This document shows, in pieces, positions 32,701-37,364 of a stretch of DNA of 64,000 bases. The notes under the pieces are model-generated. The model saw only the letters and a program-made list of their open reading frames with translations. It searched no databases and was not told the DNA's origin. How positions within the stretch are numbered: the stretch's first letter is position 1; every line of letters starts with the position of its first letter. Position numbers and translations under genes: made by a program. Source of the stretch: Pseudoips prasinana (taxonomy: Eukaryota; Arthropoda; Insecta; Lepidoptera; Nolidae); the NCBI GenBank assembly GCA_951640165.1, contig OX621263.1, positions 9,492,001 to 9,556,000 on the forward strand. Reading direction: 5' to 3'.

Positions 32701-35572
32701 TGAATAACACATAGGCTATAATTTATAAAGTTTAAAACGGGTGAAACCGCGGGGCTTAGATTGTCATTATAATAATTTAAATACCTGCAAATGTTCAACT
32801 TCACAATAAATGAAGAACTCAGGTAACAAACATCAAAAAACATCATTCAGTTGAATTGTTATTAAAATTGTTGACTGGCTCTTAAAAAATAATCTGAATG
32901 CAAACTTAAAAAAAACAAACTACATACAGTTTCAAAATAAAAGCAGTAAACATAATAATTTAAATATAATATATAATGGACATTTAATTGAAGAAAAGAA
33001 TAGTACACAATTTTTAGGTTTGACGGTTGACAAACATTGTGACTGGAAAGTAGTATGCACAAAAATCAATAGATATGTATATGCCCTTGGTAGACTGCGG
33101 ATGACCATATCACAACAAACAGCGCTTACTGCATACTATGGATACGTAGCATCTCTTTTAAGTTATGGTCTATTGTTATGGGGGAATTCTACTGATATTC
33201 AAAAAGCATTTCTGTGTCAAAAGAAATGTTTAAGAGCAGTCGTAGGTATAGCTCCGCAAGAATCATGCAAACCTATATTCCGGAAACTCAAAGTTCTCAC
33301 CTTGCCTTGCTTGTATATTTTTGAAACAGGAATATTTGTGAAAACGAACAAAGATTTGTTTATGACGGCAAAGGAGATGTTTCCAAGAAACACTAGAAAA
33401 GGGGACCGACTAGTTATTGATAGAATACGACTATGTTCCTAAAAAGTCCATATGCCATGTGTATCAAGGTCTATAATGCTCTACCGGAGCCTATAAAAAA
33501 TCTGCCGCTAAATAAGTTTAAACACAAACTTAAAATATGGCTTTTAGAAAAAGCATATTATACAATAAAGGACTATCTAATGGACAAAGAAAAAAAAATT
33601 GACATTTATCTATATTTTATTATTATATCTCTTGACATTGTTTAGGTTTAATTTTATATCTTCTTAATTAATGTATTTTATGTCGTAATTTTTATTGTAG
33701 TAAATTTTTTAAAAAAATTTAATGTATTTTGTTGATCAGTAACATTGATCTTAAAAAATGTAATGTAATTGTTTAATAATACACCCAAAGAAGTAAACAG
33801 TTTAGGTTCTAATATGTATTTCATACTTTTTACTACCATACCTTTTTCACACTTTTATCATGTTTCAGCTAATTGAATTTTACATTATGTACAAAAATAT
33901 GTATTAGGCATGTGTTAATTTGTGCTAAAGGAGGCACTATATTATTATGAAGGAATGATATATTATTATGAACCAAATTAAAGTGGAATATTACAGTCAG
34001 GAATTTTTATGTTTAGTGTTGAAGCTTTTTACTGTTGAACACTTATGTCCACTCTTTACTTTACTCTTTTACTTGTATAGATCATAAAATTATATTAGCT
34101 TATAATAGCTGGTGGTCCTGGGTTCGAATTCCGGTAAGTGCAAATATTTGTGTGATGAGCATGAATATTTGTTTCTGAGTCATGGATGTTTTCTATGTAT
34201 TTAAGTTTTTATCTATCTATATAAGTATGAATATCGTCGCCTGGTACCCATAGTACAAGCTTTGCTTAGTTTGGGGCTAGGATGATCTGTGTGACATTGT
34301 CCCTGTATATTATTATTATTATTAATAACAATACTTCCCATTTTTTATTATTAATATACCGATATACCTATAGGATTTTTGTATAAAGGACATATATTGT
34401 ATAAATTGCCAACTTCATAATTTATACATGCACTATGTATTTATTTTAAAATAAAAAATCATTTATATCACAGAAGCCAAAAAATCTCGACCAAAAGATT
34501 ACTAAAGAGGTTTTTTTAACTAGAAATTCCCTTACTAGTCCTTCAGTAATTTCTTATATGTTGATGACCATTGTAAAGCAGTTGTTAATAGAGCACTCTT
34601 ACTAATAAGCTGCAGAATTTTTGTTGCATCTCTATATTTCGCTCTTGTGTATAAGCTATTCTTAGAACACTTTAATCAGATTTGTTGTCAACATGTAAGA
34701 CTTGTGAGTGCTCATCCTGTGGATGTGTCATCTCTTATTATCTTTGCTATAAAGAGTGTTCAGATAGAGGCATTAGACATGTTGCCTTTCAATATGTTAC
34801 AATTAACCTACAGGTAAACAGATGGAAACTAAAGGTTTTTTACTCCTATAACATCCGGGCAGTCAGATCTCAACATGGTGCGTACTGGTAGTCAATATTA
34901 ATTACCACAAATAAGCCCATGAACCCTTACAATAATGATATCATTCGAACTGTTTGCTAGTACTTCATTAGATTACCAGTCTGAGATAAGAAAAACACAC
35001 AAACATACACATGGCTATTTTAGTCATACTTAATGTAAACATGATACACAATACAAAATGAAAATGGGTACATTTGCTTAGTCATTACTTTACAGAAATA
35101 TTGCAGTAACTATGTAATATTTATGTAATGTAATGATTTTTTTTTAATATATTGTGAACAATCTATTATTAATAAATTTATTTAACACCCTAAATGAAAA
35201 ATATTCTAATTTCAAATCCAAGATGTAGGTATTTTAATTTAATGTTTGAATGGACCCTTCTATTCATAAAGGACATAGACAAAGGAAAACATTTTTCTAT
35301 CTAAATAGGTTAATTATATCGAACGATTCTATTCAAACAAAGAACTAGTTGCTATCCAAAGTTATGTGGGCTAAACACTGTCCCATGCGTCAAACTATAA
35401 ATAGAATTACACCATAAGCTATTTCAATGGCTAAGTATATGTATTGTATTGGTTTAAATTGAATAATTACTTACTTATAATATTTGAAAGCGGTAACAAC
35501 GGCGCGAAAGTGCTCCCTTTCCTTCGCTTCATCAATTTTCTCTGCAGCAGAGTTTGAAGACATTTTAGACAT
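4140..35572 (-). CDS. CARNMT1: Carnosine N-methyltransferase homolog, gene span (exons 1-4, 3' part off window)
   Basis: Four exons on the minus strand join in frame to give about 221 residues, roughly the N-terminal half of the family's usual length of about 400. Known role: a SAM-dependent methyltransferase that methylates the histidine imidazole of carnosine to make anserine; family members also modify histidines in proteins. Visible evidence, in order: an N-terminal segment ending [14 protein letters not shown], a helical region with [19 protein letters not shown], the family signature [20 protein letters not shown], and SAM motif [10 protein letters not shown] followed by [20 protein letters not shown]. 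These match the vertebrate CARNMT1 order. Intron 3 is 23.3 kb and holds most of the repeats in the window. Exons after NRCNE are not found in 1-4139 and must lie to the left. Identity is confident; exact exon edges are manual. Confidence 0.93.
4356..4901. mobile_element. MITE with about 35-bp terminal inverted repeats
   Basis: The left end AGCACACATATCAAAACGGA and the reverse complement of the right end AGCACATATATCAAAACGGA continue to match through AAGG and GTCACCG, about 35 bp with few mismatches. The 546-bp interior is GC-rich and has no transposase. No clear target duplication is visible; both flanks contain TCGT. It sits in CARNMT1 intron 3, close to the exon 4 acceptor. Confidence 0.7.
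4902..5605. repeat. Repeat tail module, no gene seen
   Basis: About 5035-5175 (GCGTCTCCTTGTTTCGGAGG, TTAAGCTGTCGGTCCCG, CTACTAGGCGGCTTGAACAA) recurs at 30550-30715, 38125-38225 and 61395-61570, and resembles the 3' end of a LINE or SINE family. The rest is unassigned. Confidence 0.5.
5606..5850 (+). mobile_element. tRNA-derived SINE, family A
   Basis: The head carries Pol III box A TAGCCTAGTTG and box B GGTTCGAATCC. A body with TTGCTTAGTTTGGGGCTAGG follows, and the tail ends in (ATT)n. Related copies lie at 9846-9985 (reverse), 29310-29545 and 34110-34325. A related head without the canonical sequence lies at about 5930-6010. Confidence 0.85.
6129..6450 (-). mobile_element. Non-autonomous Helitron, family H1
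   Basis: Reading on the minus strand, it starts near TCTATATATAGAATAAAATC and ends in the hairpin CGCGGGTAAAACCGCGG followed by GCACAGCT. The terminal CTAG is mutated. Internal landmarks are GGCGTGATCTACTATCGATA and CACCTACGGGGGAGGAGCTG. There is no coding capacity. Confidence 0.8.
6478..6556 (-). mobile_element. tRNA-like SINE head
   Basis: On the minus strand, box A TGGTCTAGTGG and box B GGTTCGATCCC are correctly spaced. The sequence continues into SINE-type sequence, so this is a retroposon head and not a tRNA gene. Confidence 0.65.
6626..6992 (-). repeat. Tandem array of SINE-A tail, left part (about 3 units of about 127 bp)
   Basis: Three units of about 127 bp are nearly identical. Each contains, in reverse orientation, the SINE-A body (CAGATCATCCTAGCCCCAAA, TACTATGGGTACCAGGCGAC) plus ATATAGATAGATAAATAC. 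The array is interrupted by the TIR element at 6997 and resumes at 9325. Confidence 0.85.
6997..9320 (+). mobile_element. Non-autonomous TIR DNA transposon 'T1', left copy
   Basis: It starts CAACGTGTAACAGAAAG and ends with its reverse complement CTTTCTGTTACACGTTG; the TIRs extend about 38 bp through GAACGTAACTTAAGGGG. Both ends are flanked by TATA (6993-6996 and 9321-9324), so the target duplication is TA or TATA. Its 2,324 bp have no transposase ORF, but contain an internal near-duplicate of about 150 bp (about 7980-8135 and 8560-8720) and a reversed SINE-B at about 8220-8560. A second copy lies in inverted orientation at 10098. The superfamily is not determined. Confidence 0.85.
8220..8560 (-). 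mobile_element. SINE family B with duplicated box B, inside the T1 left copy
   Basis: On the minus strand, box A TGGTCTAGCGG and box B GGTTCAAATCC begin a SINE-B, and the box-B segment (CCTGGGTTCAA...CCCGGG...CCAAAAAGTGATTATGGGA) occurs twice in succession. The same duplication is in the T1 right copy (about 10980-11290). Confidence 0.8.
9325..9845 (-). repeat. Tandem array of SINE-A tail, right part (about 4 units)
   Basis: Four further units of about 127 bp continue the array broken by T1. They run into a SINE-A head in the same (minus) orientation at 9846-9965 (box B as GGATTCAAACC on the plus strand; box A reads CAACTAGGCTA on the plus strand). Confidence 0.85.
9846..10097 (-). mobile_element. 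SINE-A head, spacer and Helitron 3' end
   Basis: 9846-9965 is the reversed SINE-A head. About 9972-10056 is a sequence also found at 26785-26870 and 27184-27269 (TGCGATCAGATGGCAGTGTC). From 10058 the reversed 3' end of an H1 Helitron begins (CTAGCTGTGCCCCGCGG) and is cut by T1 at 10098. Confidence 0.75.
10098..12529 (-). mobile_element. Non-autonomous TIR DNA transposon 'T1', right copy (inverted)
   Basis: This is the reverse complement of the element at 6997-9320 along its whole length, by eye roughly 95% identical. It has the same TIRs and is flanked by TATA (10094-10097, 12530-12533). It is 2,432 bp. The extra length includes a GC-rich stem (arms 10908-10924 and 10928-10944, loop AGA). 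It interrupts an H1 Helitron whose remainder continues at 12534. Confidence 0.85.
12534..12835 (-). mobile_element. H1 Helitron, remainder after the T1 insertion
   Basis: It continues the reversed Helitron interrupted at 10097: TTCCTCCCCCGTAGGTGATA, GCCCGGACATACATACTGAC, then TTGACTTTCTTACGATTTTA at its 5' end. Confidence 0.75.
12838..13897 (+). repeat. Flank modules of the minisatellite complex (R, B, C, L) and a GGGACA-type run
   Basis: 12838-13090 (module R, with TGCATACGCTTGTCCCACTT) recurs at 20400-20560 and reversed at 16435-16700. 13092-13372 (module B) recurs at 19209-19490. About 13300-13790 (module C, with GTTGAAACCGGTAGTAGATG) recurs reversed at 50660-51140. 13794-13850 (module L, TTTACTTCATGAAATATCC) recurs at 19556-19620 and 20575-20637 and reversed at 16379-16434. 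13851-13897 is a GACAGA/GGGACA hexamer run leading into the minisatellite. There is no gene. Confidence 0.8.
13898..16285. repeat. Large 11-bp-unit minisatellite block
   Basis: About 2.4 kb of 11-bp units, plus-strand variants ACCGACACGAC, ACCGACACCCC, ACCGATACGAT and ACCGACATCCC, with occasional 6-bp half units. A marker variant GATACTGACAT recurs at 14958, 15151, 15344 and 15537, showing a 193-bp higher-order repeat. The minus strand contains no stop codon in any frame over more than 800 codons. That follows from the unit composition and is not evidence of a gene. In CARNMT1 pre-mRNA (minus strand) the block is G-rich. Confidence 0.95.
16286..16783 (-). repeat. Reversed flank modules between two minisatellite blocks
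   Basis: Contains module E (GAATAAGCACATTTTAGTGC, also at 19630-19680), reversed L (16379-16434), reversed R (16435-16730) and a reversed right border (TCATTGTAAATAAAATGTAT), next to a minisatellite block of opposite orientation. Confidence 0.8.
16784..16972. repeat. Minisatellite block, inverted orientation
   Basis: 11-bp units GTGTCGGTGTC and GTGTCGGTGGG on the plus strand, i.e. the reverse orientation of the 13898-16285 block. Confidence 0.9.
16973..17118 (+). repeat. 146-bp LINE fragment embedded in the minisatellite
   Basis: By eye identical to 18266-18411. It encodes part of an endonuclease domain ([20 protein letters not shown]) joined to the start of an RT segment (ISKDKDLIE). It has minisatellite units directly on both sides. 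Confidence 0.9.
17119..17291. repeat. Minisatellite block after the LINE fragment
   Basis: Same 11-bp units and orientation as 16784-16972, ending at GGTTATTCTTTTGTTAAC. Confidence 0.9.
17340..18120 (+). pseudogene. Jockey/CR1-type LINE, 3' remnant
   Basis: It encodes [40 protein letters not shown], then, after stops and frameshifts, [18 protein letters not shown]. This is the region after the RT domain in Jockey/CR1-type LINEs. The same family is seen at 32870-33650. It ends in a (TTGTA)n run near 18097-18120, a typical LINE 3' tail. Confidence 0.75.
18121..19156 (+). pseudogene. Chimeric LINE: endonuclease fragment joined to Jockey/CR1-type RT C-terminal region
   Basis: 18125-18375 reads as part of an APE-like endonuclease ([40 protein letters not shown]). 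At about 18380 it passes in frame to RT-derived sequence ([20 protein letters not shown]), then after a frameshift near 18570 to [40 protein letters not shown] and [20 protein letters not shown]. The RT catalytic core is absent, so the join skips it. It is non-functional. Confidence 0.75.
19157..19710 (+). repeat. Second copies of modules B, L and E
   Basis: 19209-19490 duplicates 13092-13372 with few differences. 19495-19625 holds the end of R plus L. 19630-19680 is module E. No gene is seen. Confidence 0.8.
19711..19816 (+). mobile_element. Candidate 106-bp solo LTR
   Basis: It begins TGTCGGGA and ends TCCCGACA, a perfect 8-bp inverted terminal repeat of TG...CA form. In between are TATAAAAGACG (promoter-like, about 19740) and AATAAAGAGC (polyadenylation-like, about 19790) in the order expected for an LTR. 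No target duplication or second LTR is seen, so this is tentative. The small size would suit a TRIM-like element. Confidence 0.5.
19817..20116. other. Unassigned sequence between LTR candidate and minisatellite
   Basis: There is a short open frame at 19750-19944 without recognisable homology, and a palindromic GGCGTAACGCC near 19995. Nothing else is identified. Confidence 0.4.
20117..20310. repeat. Minisatellite block
   Basis: Same 11-bp units and orientation as 13898-16285 (CCGACACCCCA, CCGACACGACA). It is followed by module R (ACTTACCTGTCGGTCACTAA) to about 20560. Confidence 0.9.
20311..20980 (+). repeat. Module R-L unit with hexamer run and a short minisatellite block
   Basis: 20311-20560 is R. 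20575-20637 is L. About 20638-20730 is a (GGGACA)n run with GGGCCA variants. About 20731-20868 is 11-bp minisatellite. About 20869-20950 is the start of another R. The unit order R-L-hexamer-minisatellite-R suggests a complex tandem repeat. Confidence 0.85.
21016..21193 (+). repeat. 79-bp direct duplication, 99-bp period
   Basis: Copies at 21016-21094 and 21115-21193 differ at one position (CATCATCCCGAGG versus CATCATTCCGAGG) and end GACTGCTCA. They lie just upstream of the recombinase-like ORF. Confidence 0.9.
21432..21632 (+). pseudogene. N-terminal fragment of a tyrosine-recombinase-like transposon protein
   Basis: It starts [20 protein letters not shown] and [19 protein letters not shown]; with a one-base shift it continues [20 protein letters not shown] and DEDLLLA. 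An acidic start followed by ...SKSxxRYxxxYxxFxxWKK..., then LLLAYF in complete relatives, is the N-terminal core-binding region of Crypton-like/tyrosine-recombinase proteins widespread in insects. The coding sequence ends abruptly in a C-rich hairpin cluster at 21633. The assignment to Cryptons is from memory of the family pattern. Confidence 0.5.
21633..21895. repeat. GC-rich stem-loop cluster
   Basis: Two compact hairpins, CCGGGGTTTCGCCCCGG (about 21641-21661) and ATCGGGGCTTCGCCCCGAT (about 21666-21685), are followed at about 21775-21890 by a larger imperfect stem centred on GTCACCCTCGCCTTCGG / GGTGAC. They lie in otherwise AT-rich DNA and join directly to the truncated recombinase frame. 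Confidence 0.7.
21896..22685. other. AT-rich sequence, nothing identified
   Basis: I see no ORF with homology, no TIRs and no known repeat. It is part of CARNMT1 intron 3. Confidence 0.5.
22690..23960 (-). pseudogene. RTE-type LINE, degenerate RT remnant
   Basis: The minus strand reads, from 23955, [56 protein letters not shown]. After frameshifts it gives, near 23068-22874, [20 protein letters not shown] and [20 protein letters not shown]. The same family is at 59420-60262 in the opposite orientation (shared [13 protein letters not shown] region). It is fragmented and inactive. Confidence 0.8.
24160..24225. repeat. Perfect palindrome, 32-bp arms, 2-nt loop
   Basis: Arms 24160-24191 and 24194-24225 are exact reverse complements (arm starts AAAAGTTGGCGGTGTATTTT) with only AC between them. 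Confidence 0.95.
24226..24999. other. AT-rich sequence before the LINE, nothing identified
   Basis: No homology is recognised. 24960-24999 leads in frame toward the RT frame and may be remnant 5' LINE sequence. Confidence 0.4.
25000..26134 (+). mobile_element. Jockey/CR1-type LINE, 5'-truncated, RT domain largely intact
   Basis: A single frame of 344 codons holds RT motifs in order: [20 protein letters not shown] (catalytic Asp), [34 protein letters not shown] (YADD), then [20 protein letters not shown] and [20 protein letters not shown]. Near 25960-26010 the frame shifts; the other frame continues [20 protein letters not shown] and [20 protein letters not shown] to a stop at 26134. The endonuclease and ORF1 are missing. 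This is the best-preserved RT in the window and is probably a relatively young insertion. Confidence 0.85.
26135..26784. other. LINE 3' flank and AT-rich sequence
   Basis: 26140-26530 may be the LINE 3' untranslated region. Nothing else is identified. Confidence 0.4.
26785..27578 (-). repeat. Tandem duplication of an 86-bp flank plus H1 Helitron
   Basis: Two units of about 398 and 395 bp. Each consists of a flank (TGCGATCAGATGGCAGTGTC...TTATTTTATA) followed by a reversed Helitron (26871-27183; 27270-27578). Each Helitron has minus-strand ends TCTATACATATAATAAAATC and ...CACAGCTAG between host A and T. The shared flank shows that the pair arose by tandem duplication and not by two insertions. 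Confidence 0.9.
27601..27722 (-). CDS. CARNMT1: CARNMT1 exon 3
   Basis: Acceptor CCACAG, donor AC|GTGAGT. It encodes [20 protein letters not shown] then [20 protein letters not shown], the most diagnostic CARNMT1 segment (family pattern LK..VRDWS..G..ER..CY.PI...). It ends with two bases of a Thr codon completed by the first base of exon 4. Confidence 0.93.
27960..28335 (-). mobile_element. SINE family B
   Basis: A full-length reversed copy. On the minus strand, box A TTGGTCTAGCGG and box B GGTTCAAATCCCG are followed by the body (GAGAGTGATGGAATAGAAAG, ATATGTCCCGCGCAGATGG) and the end CGAAATTCGGCTAGGAGGAC. It lies in CARNMT1 intron 2. Confidence 0.85.
28400..29180 (+). pseudogene. R1/Jockey-like LINE remnant with RT motifs
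   Basis: Plus-strand frames give [12 protein letters not shown] (from about 28674) and [16 protein letters not shown] (YVDD, about 28755-28800), with stops and shifts between. The longer minus-strand open frame here is the antisense of this remnant. Short and inactive. Confidence 0.6.
29181..29545 (+). mobile_element. SINE family A with an upstream repeat module
   Basis: 29181-29300 repeats the module seen at 2104-2210. 29310-29545 is SINE-A with box A TAACCTAGTTG and box B GGTTCGAATCC, ending in ATTATTATT. Confidence 0.8.
29653..29944 (-). CDS. CARNMT1: CARNMT1 exon 2
   Basis: The acceptor is a T-rich tract ending CAG and the donor is AAG|GTAAGT. The 292 nt complete the Lys codon from exon 1 and then encode about 97 residues including [19 protein letters not shown] and the acidic [20 protein letters not shown]. 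This corresponds to the helical N-terminal region of CARNMT1 (compare human ...CIDHNQE...MFEN...). It ends in phase 0. Confidence 0.9.
30055..30280 (+). mobile_element. SINE family B, degenerate copy
   Basis: Recognisable by GAGGTCCTGGGTTTACATCC, CCGAAGTCTGAGAGCTGACG and CACGTAAAGCCGTCGGT. The box A end is degraded. 30450-30535 resembles the end of the same family. Confidence 0.7.
30545..31535 (+). repeat. LINE/SINE 3'-end modules, no gene
   Basis: 30550-30715 is the module also seen at 5035-5175. About 31020-31530 begins GGGTTCCGTAGCCAAATGG and ends GAGCGAGTCCGACTCGCACT, a common lepidopteran dispersed repeat with related pieces at 49090-49130, 49370-49560 and 51160-51450. 30720-31019 is unassigned AT-rich DNA. 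Confidence 0.6.
31981..32758 (+). mobile_element. Helitron, family H2, interrupted by a SINE
   Basis: The 5' end TCCTACTAATATTATAAATG follows a host A at 31980. A second partial 5' end lies at 32236. The 3' end shows the hairpin region GGGTGAAACCGCGGGGC but has lost part of the terminal sequence. A SINE-B is inserted at 32260. Confidence 0.75.
32260..32597 (+). mobile_element. SINE family B with 10-bp target duplication
   Basis: Flanked by AAATGCGAAA at 32250-32259 and 32598-32607, inside the H2 Helitron. The head is truncated (box A absent, box B GGTTCAAATCC kept). It ends GGCTAGGAGGACATTAATTA. Confidence 0.9.
32870..33650 (+). pseudogene. Jockey/CR1-type LINE, 3' remnant
   Basis: It reads [60 protein letters not shown]. 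After a frameshift near 33430 it gives [20 protein letters not shown] and [13 protein letters not shown]. Same family as 17340-18120, and also without the RT core. Confidence 0.8.
33651..35474. other. CARNMT1 intron 1, mostly unassigned
   Basis: 34105-34325 is a 5'-truncated SINE-A (GGTTCGAATTCCGG box B, ATTATTATT tail). Apart from this, no homology, TIRs or long repeats are seen. Confidence 0.5.
35475..35572 (-). CDS. CARNMT1: CARNMT1 exon 1 (start codon)
   Basis: Starts at the ATG whose A is at 35572; a second in-frame ATG follows three codons later. It encodes 32 residues, [20 protein letters not shown] followed by [12 protein letters not shown], and ends with two bases of a Lys codon at a GTAAGT donor. 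The HF...AF.YY pattern matches the N-terminus of the family. Initiation could be at either ATG. Confidence 0.88.
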
Positions 35573-36640
35573 GGGTTTTTCAAACTATTAGACTAAGAAC
35601 GCCGTTCAGCACACAATGCGTCAGTTAAATTATCACGTTTTCAATGAGTTCTAATAAATTTTATTTCTCATTTCACGACCAAGACTCGTCAGATGACGGA
35701 AAATCTACAATTTTTTTCAATGTCCTATTGACACTTGACGACTTTTTGACAGCTTGAGTTTTGTTACAATATAGGTACATGCTTAAATATGATTGGAAAT
35801 CGTACAGGCCTAGTCAGGAAACATCGGACAAAAAGTTATTCCATCCATCACCAACTTAGCTGAATACGAGTATCGCATAACGATAATACCCTTTATAATA
35901 AATAAGAAAGAATAACTTAATAAAATTTTGCACTTCAAGCCTTCAAAACGCCTCAAAAAGAAAGCTTGGTAAAACGAAATGGTTCTTCATAGTTATATTT
36001 CATACAATCCTTCCAGACTTCCAAAATTTTCATTTCCTTTTTCTAGTAGGTAAAATTAAATCAAAGAGGAGTATTTTTAAGAGATTCCATTTGAAACTAA
36101 ACGTAATAAAACATACCAATGAAAATTATTAAACGAAACGTTCTCAATATGTCGGGCAAAATGTGTTTGTCAACATTCTATTGATTTTTCTTGACAAAAT
36201 AATCTGCTCGTAATCTCTAATAAATAACATTTTAATAATTGTATTTACAATCTATATCTTGTCATTATAAACCAGTGTTCAAAATGTGAATTAATTCATC
36301 TGTATCAATAATGTAAAATTGAATACTTTCATGAAAACTAATTTAATATTTGCGAATTAAAAAATAAGTGATTTGTATGATATTTAGACTGTGTTTCGAG
36401 TGTTTAAACATATTCAAAGCTATGTGAGATCTATGCAACCATTTCCGATGTGTAGAAGGATAGTTTTTTTTAAGTTTAAACACCGCATTATTGATCTCAC
36501 AAAAGTGAATGGAAAAATCGATAACAGTGCAATATCTCCGTTGCTAAGACGTATCTTGCAGTGCAACAGTGGAATAAAACTTTACGTATCCCAAAAATGG
36601 CCATAAACACAGAATAGTTGTCCTAGAAACTCGTTTAAAA
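35573..36640. promoter_or_regulatory. Shared intergenic interval between CARNMT1 and wit
   Basis: This 1,068-bp interval separates two divergent start codons, so both promoters must lie in it unless either gene has a distant 5' non-coding exon. It lacks the abundant repeats found everywhere else in the window, which fits regulatory constraint. An ATCGATAA motif at 36517-36524 resembles part of the insect DRE core-promoter element. I see no convincing TATA box. Transcription starts cannot be placed from sequence. Confidence 0.55.
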
Positions 36641-37364
36641 ATGATGGAAGGTATTATATCATACAGAGTTTCACCTCTGTTGAAGTGTATAGTTTTATTT
36701 CTGTTTATATTTACTGCGAAAGTGCTTACTTCTCGGCCGCAAGAATCTCATGAATTACGGAATAGTATTCATCATGTGAAACCATCTGCACACTATGTAA
36801 GAACTTTCACTAAGTACCATCACCGAAGGACTATACAATGGAATAGCCAAGACAATCATGAGTGGCCAGTAGACCAAGGCAAGACAAAAAGAGATATTGA
36901 TGATGATCCCATCTTTGTCGAAGATCATGAAGTAGCTGTATATCAACACCAAAACAATATCAAAAAAAGAAGTATTCCAGAACCTTTACAAATAGAATAC
37001 TGGCCACAAGACACACAAATTGAAAAGAGAAGTCTTGAAGTTCCAAATTCAAATACATTCTTGGATATGCCTCATGATTTGGCCAGATTAGATCAGTTTA
37101 GTTCTGACTCTGTACGGGACAACATCATTGGTCCCTTTGACAATAAAGTTATTAATGGAAAAGAGAATAAAGCCAAAAATGGGCTGCCTAATGATATAAA
37201 GACATATAAAGTGAAAGCGGCTATAATACCAACAGAGCCGACAACTACTATGGGGCCTACAATATCTTGTCTGTACAAAATCCATGACAGTGTAGCAATG
37301 AGTGTAACCCCATCATATGATGACGAGAGAAATGCTCAGCTGATGGTGGAAAATGATAGCTTTG
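36641..37364 (+). CDS. wit: wit exon 1: signal peptide, long pre-domain region, first ectodomain cysteine
   Basis: Tandem ATGs lie at 36641 and 36644 in an AAA-rich context. A hydrophobic stretch LLKCIVLFLFIF followed by a polar region is a clear signal peptide. About 175 residues then follow that resemble no domain I know, with KR pairs at 83-84, 109-110 and 129-130. The exon ends with ISCLYKIHD, which supplies the first ectodomain cysteine. Reading through would stop at 37376-37378, but a G|GTTTGT donor at 37365 leaves phase 1, which joins exon 2 exactly. Alternative: an independent single-exon secreted-peptide gene. The phase match and the cysteine make that less likely. Confidence 0.82.

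Noticed and set aside
36391..36606. 71-codon ORF just upstream of wit
   Set aside because: No homology and no signal; at most an upstream ORF in the leader.
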